This document shows positions 35,366-48,000 of a stretch of 64,000 nt of DNA, one piece after another. Numbering within the stretch: position 1 is the stretch's first letter; every line of letters starts with the position of its first letter. The notes under the pieces are model-generated. The model was not told the DNA's origin. It searched no databases and saw only the letters and a program-made list of their open reading frames with translations. This DNA comes from Amborella trichopoda (Eukaryota; Streptophyta; Magnoliopsida; Amborellales; Amborellaceae): the NCBI RefSeq assembly GCF_000471905.2, contig NW_006500337.1, forward strand, positions 1,103,959 to 1,167,958. Reading direction: 5' to 3'. A program made the translations under genes and the position numbers.

Positions 35366-37775
35366 ATATATGATGCTGAACCCTGGAACATTCCCTAAAG
35401 CAACATTAGTTCACCAGGAAGTTGGTGGGTCATGGTATATTTTGAAAAACATACTTTCGGACCTCAAGGAAAATTTGGTGAGCCATTTCGAGAATCACAA
35501 AACCACCGCAAGTGCAGAGGTTGATGGAGGAACTGGTCAAGCAAAGGTCACTATATCTAGATGTTCAGAAACAAATGCTAATTCAAATGATTCAAAATCT
35601 AGTGAGCTAGTTCCTGAAGCCCAACAAGCTACTGAAATTGATGGAGGAACTAGTCAAGCAAAGACCACTATATCTAGATGTTCAGAAACAAATGCTAATT
35701 CAAATGATTCAAAATCTAGTGAGCTAGTACCTGAAGCCCAACAAGCTACTGAAGTTGCTAACACTCCAAATGAAAGTCTTTCTTCGAATGAAGATCTCAC
35801 TCATGATACACCTCTCTCTCCAAATGGAAATCTTTCTTGTGGACCCAGAACACACGGCGTAGTTAGAGAGAAGATGAGACTTGAGGTTCCTCTTCCATCA
35901 ATTGTATCCCCTCCTGGCTTAGTGAAAGAGAAGACGAGACCTGAGGTTCCTCTTCCATCAATTGTATCCTCTCCCTATATTGCAGACGGTGAGCCAATAC
36001 CTATTGCTGAGGAAGCTGCTGAAGTTCCTGAAATTCCCCATGATGTTCTTTCTAATGAACTGGCCAAGAAAATTTGCTTAGAAAATGAGAAGAGCGAAAT
36101 AGTCCTATCAGAGGAATCCTCTCCTGGTATTTCTGATGAGGATATAACTGCAAATCTAAGCACAAGCAGGGGGAATGCTTCTAGTTCCAGTGGTAGGATC
36201 AGGGGGAATGCTTCTGGTTCCAGTGATAGGATCTGGATTATGCTTGATCGGATCAAGGAACTGGCTAAAGATCTGAACAATAATGGCCATAATAATTCTA
36301 AACAAGTCAAGCCAGGGCCAAAATTTGGAAAACCAATAAAGCAGTCTATGATTGATGGACTTAGGCTTTTTGATGTGATCAAGGAGCAAGAGAAGATTCG
36401 TGACTCAGGCATTAATAATGGTGCCAAACAACTCCAGCCAGATAAAAGTTTTGTTAAGGATGATATAAAAGATGATGGACCATTGAAGGTTCCATTCGAA
36501 AAATTTGATTCTGATGAGGATTTAAGTGATTCTGAGGTTGCAGCTTCAGAATATGGAGAACCTGACCCCTTTGTTCCCCTACCAAGCAAAAGAAGTTTTC
36601 CTTCTTTCTCCAAAAGGCCAATAGGTCAAAACACTCTATTTGTGAAGTTCTTGCCAAAGTCAGCCACGGATGTTGATATTCGGAAAGCATTTGGTGGTTG
36701 TGGAGAAATTGAAGAGCTCTGCATCATTCCATCATTGAAAGCTACTGCTAGGTTCAACAATGCTTATGTCTCATTCCTGGTAGAATTCTCTCTCTGATTT
36801 TTGGAATAATAAATACACAATGATAGGAGCTATATGGAGGAAGACCATCAATGTACATGCAAAACATCTGACTTTTATTCTAGTTAAATGTGGAATGCAC
36901 AACTATTTCCATGTTTTAAGGAATTGGCTGGTTCAACTGATATTTGACTTCTAACTGATGGGTATCTGGAAAATCTCTTGAGTGTTTGTGATTTGTACTT
37001 TCTTTACCAATAAAAAGAGAAAAGAAAAAAAAGATTCCTGTGAGTTTTTCTTTCTTTTTTACTTTTGAAGATCTGATGGGCTTCAATTTATTTGCTTTTT
37101 AACTGACAGGTAACGGGAATCTAGTTAATCTTTTTAGTTAACCAATCTTTGTGTGGTCCTGTTGATTCTTGTTTGATTTTTCTTGTATATATACATTCCA
37201 ACGTTCTCATTCTATCATTTTTATGACAGAGAGGAGAAGGGCTGCAAAGAGCTCTAGAGAAAAGCAATCTAGTTATCAATGGTGCTGATGTGGTTGTCGA
37301 GGCAGATTCGCCTTTGCTAAAAATAACGAACATGGTTTCTATTTCTAATTTGATTGGAGATCCTGATGCACCATTGCCATTGTTGGAAAATCCAGTCCGG
37401 ACCATTATGGTCCGAGGTTTGCCTGTCGGTATCGGGTCTCACCAGCTCAGTTTCTCTCTCTCCAACTTTGGATCCATATCCAGATTCATTATGGGTTCAT
37501 CTTTATCTATTGGTTATATTGAATTTGAGGTGAAAACTTTATCCTTTTTTGACAACTTTGATTACAACTTTTCTGTTTTTTAAATCAAAAACTAAATAAA
37601 GGTTTTGTTTTGCAAATGTTTTGCTTACATGTTCAAACAAACAACTTTCATACTTTCTTTTAGTAAAGACTATTGCTGGGGTTTGATATGCTTGAAAGAG
37701 AAGCTAGCTTTTAGATTATTATTTTTTAGTAATTTGTGGGAATCTTGCTTTTATTATACATAGAAAAATCTCCTC

Positions 37776-37812
<37 letters not shown>

Positions 37813-37818
37813 TCTCTC

Positions 37819-37858
<40 letters not shown>

Positions 37859-39196
37859 GGCCCCATTTGGCCTGGCTTCTCTCTCTCTCTCTCTCTCTCT
37901 CAACTCTCAACTCTCAGAGGCCCCATTTGGCCTGGCTAATAATTCCGTTAAAGAATGGATTTATTTAGAGATATGTGAAACACTTTTCTTTTTCAGAGTT
38001 GTGAGCATAATTTATTGTATTCCTCACACAATATCTTGTGTAATTAATTCTAGTCCTCACTCTTTTGCAGACAGAAGATGCCAAAGAGAAAGCTCTCGCC
38101 GCTTCTACAATATCTCTGTCTGGAAAGCAGATACAGATCCTCAGGATTGATGCCCCAAGAACTTCAGTTGTGAGAATTTCAAATATCGGTCGAGAAACAA
38201 AGCAAATAAAGATTTTGAGTACCTGTGAGACTTATGGAGCAGTCAATAGAGTGGTGAGCAGGGATGGAGATACAGTGGATGTGCACTTCATGTTGTCTGA
38301 GCTTGGAAACATGTTGCAAATTCTTAACCAGTAAGAATATCTATTTGTCTCTTGCAGTTATTTTTCTTAATGGTTCCTTAAGAGTTTATTTTCTGTCCAA
38401 TTGTATATGCGGAGCATCCACCATCTTTGCTCAAGATGGATGGTGGGGATGAACTGTTATGTGGACTGGACACATGACACGGGGGATGTGTATTATATCC
38501 TTTCCCTATGTATGTTATTTTTTTTTGGGTAAGTCCCTATGTTCTTGTTTTAGGTTTTTTATCACAATGCCACCAGGTTGGGAAGCAGATGGTTTCCTCA
38601 AACTTTTAATGCCTTCTTGAGTATTAGAAACAATTCCTTCTGGAGTAATCAAAATCCTCTCTCTCTAAACAGTGGGGAAAGAAGGCCGTGATCGTTATTT
38701 TTTTGCCAGCCACCAACTTGCAGCTACTAGACACGTACAAGACCTTTGGGATTATTTCTGGAAATATAACTTGCATCTTTGCACAATTGGCTTCTCAAAA
38801 GATGTAATCATCTGAAAAAATTCATGAACTTTTCAAAACCAAATGCATTTCAATATTGGTTACAAAAGATCATCCTCATCATATCCCCTTCTACAAATGA
38901 CTTCATGTTTATGGTTCTCCAAGTGTAGTTTTCTCTTTTAATTTTGCTAGTATTGACAAAGCTAATACTTATGTTTATGTTACAGTCTTAATGGTATGGT
39001 CGTGAATCAGTGCCAATGGTGGGCTCGTCCCGCAACTGTTTTCCCACCACAAATCCTTCAATCCCTTTGGAAGTCCACTGAAGGAAGACAATATGTACTC
39101 ACAGTGGTTCAAAATCTATGCCGAAAAACCTGCCCTGGTTCAACTGTTCATGCAGAAATGGCTGGACTTGTGGCAAGATATTATACAACACCATAG
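35366..39196 (+). CDS. Protein with three RRM-like domains (four visible exons)
   Basis: Probable nuclear RNA-binding protein. Exons: 35366/35370-36779, 37230-37529, 38071-38330, 38986-39196. All introns are GT-AG (450, 541, 655 bases) and phases agree, giving 726 codons from ATG 35370 to TAG 39194. Residues 1-420 are acidic and low-complexity, with a duplicated 39-residue unit (50-127) and Ser/Glu-rich repeats. RRM1 is about 420-498 (RNP2 LFVKFL, RNP1-like NAYVSFL, split by intron 1). RRM2 is about 527-600 (TIMVRGL, IGYIEFE) and RRM3 about 602-672 (VVRISNIG, DTVDVHF). The RNP1 motifs lack the usual aromatic set, so RNA contact may be atypical. A splice-acceptor-like TCTCCCCCAG just before 35366 suggests an upstream coding or leader exon; I could not find one. 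Precise orthologue not recognised. Confidence -1.
35517..35750 (+). repeat. 117-bp coding tandem duplication in the RRM gene
   Basis: Two adjacent in-frame 39-codon units (35517-35633 and 35634-35750) differ at only a handful of bases, each encoding VDGGTGQAK-like then SRCSETNANSNDSKSSELVP. The near identity indicates a recent duplication, and the length keeps the frame open. Confidence -1.
37768..37940. repeat. CT microsatellite with a duplicated GGCCCCATTTGGCC block
   Basis: Two long CT runs, each followed by CAGGCCCCATTTGGCCTGGC or AGAGGCCCCATTTGGCCTGG (37857-37876 and 37917-37936). In intron 2 of the RRM gene, not coding. Confidence -1.
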
Positions 39197-39199
39197 GTT

Positions 39200-39376
39200 T
39201 GAGAAGTTTGCATCCATCCATTGCGGTTGACTGCATTTGGTCAGGGAAAATTCATGTCCGAGGTGAAAGAGAGTTTGGGTTTTTGAGAGAACAACACTAT
39301 ATCTATCCATTGCGGTTAACTGCAGTTGATCATGGAAAATTCATGTCTGAGGTGAGAGAGAGATTAGGTTTTTAAG
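39200..39376 (+). repeat. Tandem duplication in the RRM gene 3' region
   Basis: About 39209-39289 and 39299-39376 share CATCCATTGCGGTTGACTGC-like, AAAATTCATGTCYGAGGTGA and GAGAGATTAGG-like phrases. This is immediately downstream of the stop codon, probably in the 3' UTR. Confidence -1.
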
Positions 39377-39813
39377 AGAGAGAGAAGAGAAAGGCTTGAA
39401 TTATCATGGCCCATGTATGTGATTATTATGCGACATTGCATATATTTCTGATTCATGATGGGGGCAATTTCCCTTGATATGGAGGGAATATTGTCAGGTG
39501 AAATAAGGCATGCTTCCCTTCTTAGTAATGGGAGTCTTTGAAACTTAAAATTGTAGTTGCAATGGGGATTAGACTCGTTTAGGATTAGAGAAAGGGCGAA
39601 AGATGCATATCCTCCTCTCTATAATTGTATTCTAAAATAAGTGCTCTGGTTCATAAGAAACCTATGGATCCCTCCAATTTAAAAGAAAATGATCTTTTAA
39701 CCTCTCTTGACCTTTTTCATTGACCATATTACGATATTTATTTTATTTTCTAATGATAACATCATTCGAATAAAATTTGGCATGTTACCTTTAAGCTACT
39801 TGTGAGTTTTATT

Positions 39814-39930
39814 TTGGGTGTGAGAGAGAGAGGGTGGAAGGGGTCCCAGGTCTTGGGTGTGTGAGAGAGAGGGTGGAAGGGGTCCCAGGTCTTGGGTGTG
39901 TGAGAGAGAGGGTGGAAGGGGTCCCAGGTG
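39814..39930 (+). repeat. 40-bp tandem repeat, three copies
   Basis: Unit TTGGGTGTGTGAGAGAGAGG then GTGGAAGGGGTCCCAGGTC, three near-perfect copies. Confidence -1.
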
Positions 39931-39934
39931 ATGA

Positions 39935-42421
39935 GAATAGAGTAGTAGTTTTTTAAGGGTTTGGATGATGGTGGTGATAAAAAAAAAAGAAAAAAAGGGT
40001 TAAATGTTATTTTCTCTTAATTAGACGATGTTTATGGGTTTTGCATACATTATTGGGGACTATAATTACAGGAAGGGGAGTATGTTTTTTTCCCTTTATA
40101 AAATTTACTTGTTTAAGTGGGCAAACTCAAGCTTCAGCCTTGGGTTTCACAGGATTTGAGTTTCAAAAAATGCATCTATTGATCTTTGAAAAATTAAAAA
40201 TATTGGTTCAAAAAATAAAAGATAATAGACTACTTTTCAAAATTTAATTATTTTGGATTGGTGGTTTAGACCATACGACCTACAAATTTTCTTCTTCACC
40301 TGAAAAGTTTAGGACCCGAAAGTTGGAAATTATGTTTTCCAGACTTGGAAACTTTATTTGCTGAGGAGGTAAACTCATGCATTATGCCCCTGTCATGGGT
40401 CTTGGAGTTTAAAAAAATGATCTTCGAAAAATTAAAATATGCGGCTGAAAAAATAGGCCACCCTTTAAAATTCTTTCTTTTCAGATTCGTGATTACCTGC
40501 AATGATTAGGATCCAAAATCCATGTGTTTTATAAGCGGTTATGGATTACCCACCCACTACACCGATTTGAGTCGGCTAGGTCGATGACTTGGATCGACTA
40601 ATCAGTGAATAACTAAAAATAATAATAATAACAATAATAATAATAATAACAACAATAACAATATCAAGTGATTCTAGAAGAGGGAGACCCAAGTTAATGA
40701 CTTGTCATGGTAGGACTACATTTTGTAGGTTTTATAATAGAAGTATTTTCAAAACAACATAAATTTCTTCTAACTTCATATATCGAGTGAGCTCTTTTTA
40801 GAGCAAAATATTAGTAATTAGTCAATATTTAAATGTACTAAACTATGAATAAGTTAATAATTAAAAAAGAAACTGCTCTTTAACTCACGCCCGTGTAGGT
40901 CTTTTTGCCCTATTTGAGAGTATTTGTTCAACTAAAAATTTTTCTAATCATCTACGAATCATTAGACTTATTCGCAAAAGAAAAAATTTAAATTTTGCAT
41001 CTTCTAACACTTAAATCTCACCTTCTACAAATCACATGATCTGTATTCAACCTTGAGACATTATTTTTTTCAATAGCATAAGGAGTGCAACAAGTATGTT
41101 TTATTAAAATTGTCTATGACCTGAAGAAGTGACATCTCCCAAATTTGAGGTCCTAAAGTTAATCCAAGATTGGATTCTACCCCAGGTAGTAATTAGACAG
41201 TATATACTCGCAGTGGAGTCTAAAATATTTTGGCTTTTAACCTGATAAAAAAAATTCCATGCAATTCTCAAGTAGCTATCAAATCATAAATCACACCATA
41301 TTGACAAATCCATTTTTTCAGACAAGTTGGCAATCCAAATCCATAACTATTATTAAGCTTAATTAGCAAAATTTTATTGGGAAGCCATTGATTATCATGC
41401 TAATTTCAGATTATTAGAGTGAGGACATTATTCTCATAATAACGCATATGATATCATGTCCGTCCCCCAACAGCAACTAAATTCAGCCCAATCTTTTACT
41501 TAAAGATTGAGCCGAATAAAGAATGGGATCTCCATCCATTTGCATAAATATTAAATATATATATTGCACCATCAAAGCATAACCACAAGAAAAATCCAAT
41601 AACCGCGTATCGTTGACCAGCCGAAGCCACCGGTCCAATATATTTTAAACGGTAATAAACTAACGTTTAACCTGTCGATCAATGCAACGCAGTTTTTAAG
41701 AGGATTAATATTGCGTCAAAAACCTTCTAGATCTGTGTAAGAGAGAGATTCAATCATTTCATGATGCACAAGTGCTATGAGTTTTAGAGTTTCTCGTATC
41801 TTCATTGAAAATAGATTCGTCTCAGTTTATAGATAATAGGTCAATGTCATAATTCATTGAAAATAGGTTAGGTTTTTCATATGCACCGAACAATAATACC
41901 AAGGAAAAATTTTAGTGAGCAACAAACTGCCAACTCTCTTTTTTTGGGTAAATAAAAATAGGTATTATATGCTACGAGACAATAGATCATTTTTTCCAAA
42001 TTCACAATTGCTACTAGGTATTACATGTCAAATTGGATGGCTGATCTGTATGTCACAAAGTCCGAAAAAGTTTTTTTTGAACAGAGTCTAATCAATACAT
42101 TCACAACCACCCGATTTGAAATCTAATGGACAAAAATGATTGTCATCTCTTTGTATTAAAAGTAAATGCCCTCTGTTTGTATACTTTTCCATAAAAAATC
42201 TACTCACAATGAAACGGAAAAAACTGCAAAGCTTTTCCAAATAAAATAAGGCCACAACCATTGAGGCTCTTAGTCAAGTTCCATAAAAAAAATAACTTCC
42301 ATAAACGAACCAGAGGTCCAGGAAAGAGAGATCCACAATACTCGCTTGAAAGGTTCTACAAAACATTGAAAATCACCAGAAAATAATAGAAATGCAGCAA
42401 ACAAAATTTTCCCTCAAGCAC
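39935..42421. other. Intergenic between the RRM gene and RPL14
   Basis: AT-rich. An AAT/AAC trinucleotide microsatellite lies at 40613-40661. A family D repeat lies at about 40990-41225 and a further dispersed block (about 42030-42190, shared with 54780-54990) near the RPL14 end. No gene seen. Confidence -1.
40990..41225 (+). repeat. Family D repeat, copy 2
   Basis: Has ATCTCACCTTCTACAAATC, CAACCTTGAGACATTATTTT, CCCAAATTTGAGGTCCTAAA and GGATTCTACCCCAGGTAGTA, matching the order in the copies at 57040 and 62440. Confidence -1.
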
Positions 42422-45400
42422 TTAGCTGGCGCTTTGCTTCTTCAATTTACTTAGCTCTTGCCTTATCAAGCCAGCTCTCTGCACACAAAGCATGTAAACC
42501 CACAGCTTTAATAATATGACGATAACAACAATAACTAAATTAAATCCAGGGGGGAGAGAGAGAGAGAGGTCTAAATTCATTGAAGCATTAAATGAAATTT
42601 AAAACCACCATTATTTTCTGATAAGGACCTTGCTCATTCACTGTATCGAAATTAAAGGTAGAGAGATTGCAAGGGGTCTTGATTCAGTAGACCATTAAAC
42701 AAAATATAATAAGATTATCGGTGTTCACTGATACAAACCTTGATTCTCGCCAGCATGACCTTGAACCTGTCGAAATCAGTGAGGGATGCTCTCTGTTTCT
42801 GCACAATCAGCTTCCTTCCCCATGAGCTGTTCTCCCACTTCTTGTACACATCTGTTATTAATATGTATTACTCTTGTCATATTTCAAAAAATCCAATGCA
42901 GAGCTGAGAAAAAAAATCCATTAATAAAACCATTGGTGCACTAACCAGCTGCTTCAATTGCTGCAATCAGAGACTTCTTTTTCGGCACCCTAGGAATATC
43001 AATCTTAATATCGGTCAGTGAAAGCCGCTTGAAGTTCATTTGTGTCCGAATCATTTTGGGAGCATCAACCAAAGCCTGCACGACAAAGAAAACATCCATG
43101 AGATGGTATAGATAACACAGGGAGAGAGAGAGAGGGAGAGGACACGAGAAGTCACAATAAACAAATCTAAAACCATACAATCATCGCATGAGAAGGATAA
43201 GCCAAAACAAACAACGAAAAAGTGGAATATTTAACCTGTTGACAGAACTAAGAAGAAAAGCAGATACCAAGGAAAAATGGCTAGAAGAGTAGAAGGCTGG
43301 TCTGCAATCAATTGAAGCTCCCTAAAGAATGAGCCGGGCAAGAATTCCACTGTACAGTACAACATTTAAAAAATGCCGATCTAGATCAAAATCGCCCGAT
43401 CCATTTCAGTTTTCAAGGGAACCACTTTAGGAACCAGCCGTTTCCTAGGATCCACGTAATTTTTTATTTGGTAGTGACCCCACATTTCCCATGTAACTTT
43501 TGTTTTTGCAACACGCCCCACATTTCCATGTGGATAGGCCACACCAACTAGTTAGAATGGAGTACATATATGCCTTCCCCAATGTGGTAATTAATAGTTC
43601 ATTGGAGCCTAACTTTTCTCCAAACTCCCTAATGGAAGATAAACTTTTTAAAAAACTTAAAGCTGCATGAGTTATGAGCACACACCCTAACTTAAAATCT
43701 CTCTACCCAATCCTACTACATATCTAAAGATAAGGTCTCCCTACTTTCATAAGGCACGATTACAGTAACTAAAAACAAAAAGATTACAACTAAACAGTGA
43801 AGTAGATTTTAACATTTAAAGGAAACACTTGCATAGATAGGTATTTAGATACAAAGAGGGAACAAGACAGATACAAGTAAAAGAGGATTATACTGAATTC
43901 AAATACTTGCATAATAAAACCTACAAAATACAAGTCCTAACATGGCAAGGCATTAACTAGGCACAGATTCACACACTCTTCCTCACATACCCAAATGCTC
44001 TATCTAAGTGATCTCCCCATACCTGTGAATTCACAGAGACACTCAGCCTCGCATTAAACAAAATTTTGTGCGTACAGATACCAAATTCCGAGTATAGATT
44101 CTCTCTCTAAAGTCTAAACATCATGTACGCATATTGTGATCCCTCTCTTACACTAAACCATCTCTCGCTCTTGAATCTGTCTTACCTGACCATGCCGTCT
44201 CTTAAAAACACTTAACTCTCATACAAGAGAGAGAAAGAAGGGTAAAGAGAGAGAAACGAGATACCTTTATTTGTAGTATGTTGTTTTTGTCATTTTAAAT
44301 GGGGCCAACAAAATTTTTTTTTAATTTTTTTAATGGGGAGGGGGGGGGAGAGAGAGAGAGAGAGAGAGAGAGATTTTAGGTGTCGTATATGCTCATAGCC
44401 CACAAAAGTTTTAAGTTCTAAACTTTAAAAGATTTATTCCACATAGGGGAGGTTGGAGATAAGCTGGGTATCAATGAACTATAAAACATGGGAGGGAGGC
44501 ATGTTTGTCCATTTCACAATGGATGTGGGGTCATCTACATGTAAATAAGAGGCCTCTGGTAAATAATAAAAATTGAAAAAAATAAGAAGTTCTCATTCAA
44601 ATAAAAATTTACATGAAAAATGTGGGTTCTCTAATAAAATAAAAACTTTAAAAATAAAAAACTAAAAAAGCAAAAAATTACATGGAACAAGGGACCGGCC
44701 GGTTTCTGATATTTAGTCAGACCGACCAGTTACCCTGAAAAACAATCCAAATTGGGCTATTTCCAACAATAAAAGGTCAAGAAGTAATATCATAGAAATA
44801 GTTTAATTTTTTTATAATATATCATAGAATAAAGAGAATTTGCCAGGAGACAGGTAACAGGATGCAAGAACAAAACATCATGTTGTTTAATACTGGCATT
44901 CTACTTAATCTATGCTTCTCACCACAGATAAGCCCCATCAATAGCAAGGCCGAATCCACAAAACTCAAGAAGCAACACTTACAAAAGTCTTGTCGTGCAC
45001 AAGATAAATTGAAATTATGCTCATTTGGCCAAGAAGCTCACAAGTTTCTTACAAAACAAATAACAAACATCTTATTTAGGAAGCAGAGCTGTTTCATAGA
45101 AGCATCACAAAATGAAATGTAAAAATATGCAATAATACATGAATTCTTTGGTGCATACATTGATTAAAAAAACGAAAGCTAAAAGATGCAATATCTTGTT
45201 AGGAATATCATTGAAACGAATAGCAAAAGAAATACAAAAAACTAAAAGTATCCACTTAGACAAGGAAAGTACACAAACTGCAGTTACAAGATCATCAAAC
45301 AAATTAAATTTAGGCCCAACTTCACAATAGACGGAACGTTGCACATAACTACATAAACACAATAAGCATGTAGTCATTGCCTTGACGCAAACAGGCTCAA

Positions 45401-47289
45401 ATCAATCAACTGACAATGCAAGCCACATGCACAGCAACCTAAGGTTATGAACCAACTAAACAATGTACAATTTTTTTTTTATGAATATAAATGATTTTCC
45501 AAATCTATGAATAATCATCCAATTCATGACCACAAGGACCAAGGTCCAAGCGGAGAAGTGAATATTATAGAATAAGAATCTCTATTCATAATCTCAACTA
45601 CTAAAGGAGCTTTAAATCCTGATATCATAGCAAACTTTGATTCATACGAGGAAAAAAAGTGAAAAAGGCTATAAGTTCTGCATGAGAAGAAATTATTTAC
45701 GGTTCTTTTGCAACACAAAAATATAAAGAATAGATGGAGTATAGTACATAATAATTATAGGAAAAATCAATGCAAAAAGAGATACAAGCAGCCAACCGCC
45801 AGGCTGGGGGGTGGTGCTGTGCATTATATGAAGAGAAGATTACATGTTCTACCACCTACGCCCTTTAGAGGAAATGACAGAAATTATTTCTTAAAAGCTC
45901 ACATGATTTATCAAAATGAGAAAAGATATTTCTAACACATTTCGATGATTCATATGTGAGGTGGTTATTCTTCAAAGCTCAGCAAGGACCCCTTTATGTA
46001 CTGATCACCAAAGCAACTATAAACCCATCGATTGAAACTTAAAATGCTGCCAAACAAACTATAATTGTACTAGTACTCTAAAGCCTTAAAAATTACCAAT
46101 AAGCCCAACCAATATATAGTGACCAGCAGACAGATTCAAGGTTGATGAAAGAAGTATCATTAGAATCGAGATATTCAACAATCCATATAGACAACCCAAT
46201 TCTGACACAAAAAAAACCATATTCAATATCACGTGTAGTTAAACAGGTACATAAATTTTAGTCCGAGAGAACAAATATATATATTTTTTAATCATGACAG
46301 AAAAGATATATTGTTAACTATATCACAATCAACAAGCTTCTTTTAACACAAACGTCGCACCAATTAGACAAGTAACAGAGAAACAAAATATAATAAAAAT
46401 AAAGGACTAAATAGCAGATAATGAGGTTGCAAGGAGCTTCATACAACAAGTAAATCAAAATAAATTAAACTAATTAAGCAATATTTTCTATAAAAAATAC
46501 TATTGAGGAAATGCGTACCCGATTCTGGTCGATAACATCCACAATCACAACAAGCATTCCATAATCCTTTCCATAATTCACAAGAGCAACTCTCCCAATT
46601 TCCACGTATCGCTTGAAAGGCTTTTAGATATAAAAGAGGTCAAAAAACAAAACAATAAGGGGGATGAGTTCGATAAAATGGTGAAAGGAAATACACCATG
46701 GAGAACTATAGCTCTGATCATACAACATATAACTTAGAACACAAGTAGATAGGTTAATGCTCCAATATAAAAGTTCTACACTGACAAACATAAATGATAA
46801 GTGACAGTCCAGTAAAAAAAATAGGAGGTAATAAACTCAAACAAATTGCATTGAAAATTAGCAACAGATCCATTATTCAATACACTGCCAATCCTAGAGT
46901 AGACAGATAGTAGGAAAAATTTATGAAGAAATAGGAAGAAAATGATAGATAAATCCACTAGAAAAACCATTCAGAAAAACAGATAAAATGCAAGGAAAAC
47001 ATACGATATAACCAGAAATCAGCACATTCCCATTCTTAAAACGAATGGAGGGGAAAATATCTGAAGGGAACTAAAAAGTAAAACAGAAAATAAAAGTTTT
47101 CAAACATAAATAACTGTGACTCTGCATATGTCTAGTTCTTTATGTCAGATGAGCTTGTCAGTGGAATATCTCTCTCTTTTATTGAATATCTCTCTCTTTT
47201 GTTAACCATTTTCTCAACATTTTTCTTTCCTCGAATCCCATTAGATCTCTTCTTGTATGTGCTCTAGGGTTAGAAACAGAACTCACCAT
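42422..47289 (-). CDS. RPL14: 60S ribosomal protein L14 (eL14), complete
   Basis: Component of the large cytosolic ribosomal subunit. Coding exons on the minus strand: ATG 47287-47289 alone, 46519-46620, 42946-43075, 42739-42851, 42422-42478. Introns are GT-AG and phases agree; the product is 134 residues, the plant L14 length. It reads [20 protein letters not shown] at the start, then [20 protein letters not shown] and [14 protein letters not shown], and ends KLKKQSAS, as expected for eukaryotic L14 with its N-terminal KOW-type region and basic C-terminal helix. The start codon is the last three bases of exon 1 (CATG/gtgagt). Intron 1 is 666 bases and intron 2 is 3443 bases with no recognisable transposon. 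Nothing looks broken. Confidence -1.
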
Positions 47290-47342
47290 GATTGGAGCTT
47301 TGATGTCACGAAAAGGAGAAGTTGCAGAGAACTAGATCTTCG

Positions 47343-47423
47343 AAAACTAGGGTTTCGCTTGCTCTTGCAAGCAACGGTTTTGGAAGAAGCCGGGGTCCCG
47401 CTACTTCTGAAAATTAGGGTTTT
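47343..47423 (-). promoter_or_regulatory. Telo-box motifs of the RPL14 promoter/leader
   Basis: CTAGGGTTTC at 47347-47356 and TTAGGGTTTT at 47414-47423 (AAACCCTA on the gene strand), plus CTAGGGTTAG near 47264 inside intron 1. AAACCCTAA telo-boxes near the start are characteristic of plant ribosomal protein genes. Confidence -1.
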
Positions 47424-47673
47424 GTGTTGAAGAAAAAGGGGTTTTCTATTTGGGGTCGAGATTTGGCATGGGTTGATGTGAGCCGTTCGATCTAGGGCTG
47501 AAAAGGAGACCAAAAATGACCGATCTAAACGCGATAATTGTCAAAAATGGCATCTTAGTCCTTGTATTATTTGTTGAGAGTTATTGTGACGAAATTTCGT
47601 AATTGCCCTTCGCAAATGAATTGTATTAAAAATGAAATTTACCAAAATAATCCTGAGGGATGAATCGTCAACA

Positions 47674-47684
47674 TTAGGCCCATT
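47674..47684 (-). promoter_or_regulatory. Site II-type element (TGGGCC) upstream of RPL14
   Basis: AAAATGGGCCTAAT on the gene strand, about 390 bases before the start codon. TGGGCC/T site II motifs recognised by TCP factors pair with telo-boxes in plant ribosomal protein promoters. Motif-based inference. Confidence -1.
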
Positions 47685-47764
47685 TTCAGCAATTCCAATG
47701 TTATGAGTATTTTGAAATTAGATTAAAAGCTATTAGTGGAATATCAAATAGTTCATCTCTTACA

Positions 47765-48000
47765 GGTCTTGATAAAGGGTCATAACTCTATACTGATCTA
47801 CGTAGGATCTCGAGCGAGAAGAGATGGAAATGGTCATATAACCTTTGATTTTTTATGCATAAAGTGGCAGCTCCCAAAACTCGAACCCATGTACTTGCTA
47901 GCTACCCGAGCCTTTTACCATCATATCAAGTGACAACCCCTTTTAGCTCGCTACCGAGCCTTTTACCATCAAACCAAGTGACAGCCCCTTTTAGCTCATC
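47765..48000 (-). repeat. tRNA-derived SINE-like relic with duplicated head
   Basis: On the minus strand, CACTTGGTTTGATGGTAAAA (A-box-like) is followed downstream by CATGGGTTCGAGTTTTGGGA (B-box-like, about 47873-47892). The head unit of about 43-45 bp occurs twice (about 47902-47945 and 47947-47990). No target duplication or tail identified. Confidence -1.

Noticed and set aside
35366-35400. Alternative reading IYDAEPWNIP at the start of the RRM exon, reminiscent of a NAC-domain phrase
   Set aside because: That frame meets a stop after ten codons, and the long frame with RRM homology is the other one; the likeness is probably chance.
35975-36613. 212-residue minus-strand open frame
   Set aside because: Antisense shadow of the acidic exon of the RRM gene. 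The sense strand has splice-supported homology and this frame has none.
28597-39930. Short tandem repeats at 28597 and 39814 as CRISPR-like arrays
   Set aside because: Units are contiguous without unique spacers and the context is a plant nuclear genome.
45105-46970. Several minus-strand open frames with hydrophobic stretches within the RPL14 gene
   Set aside because: They lie in intron 2 and intron 1, are AT-rich, and have no splice support or homology that I can see.
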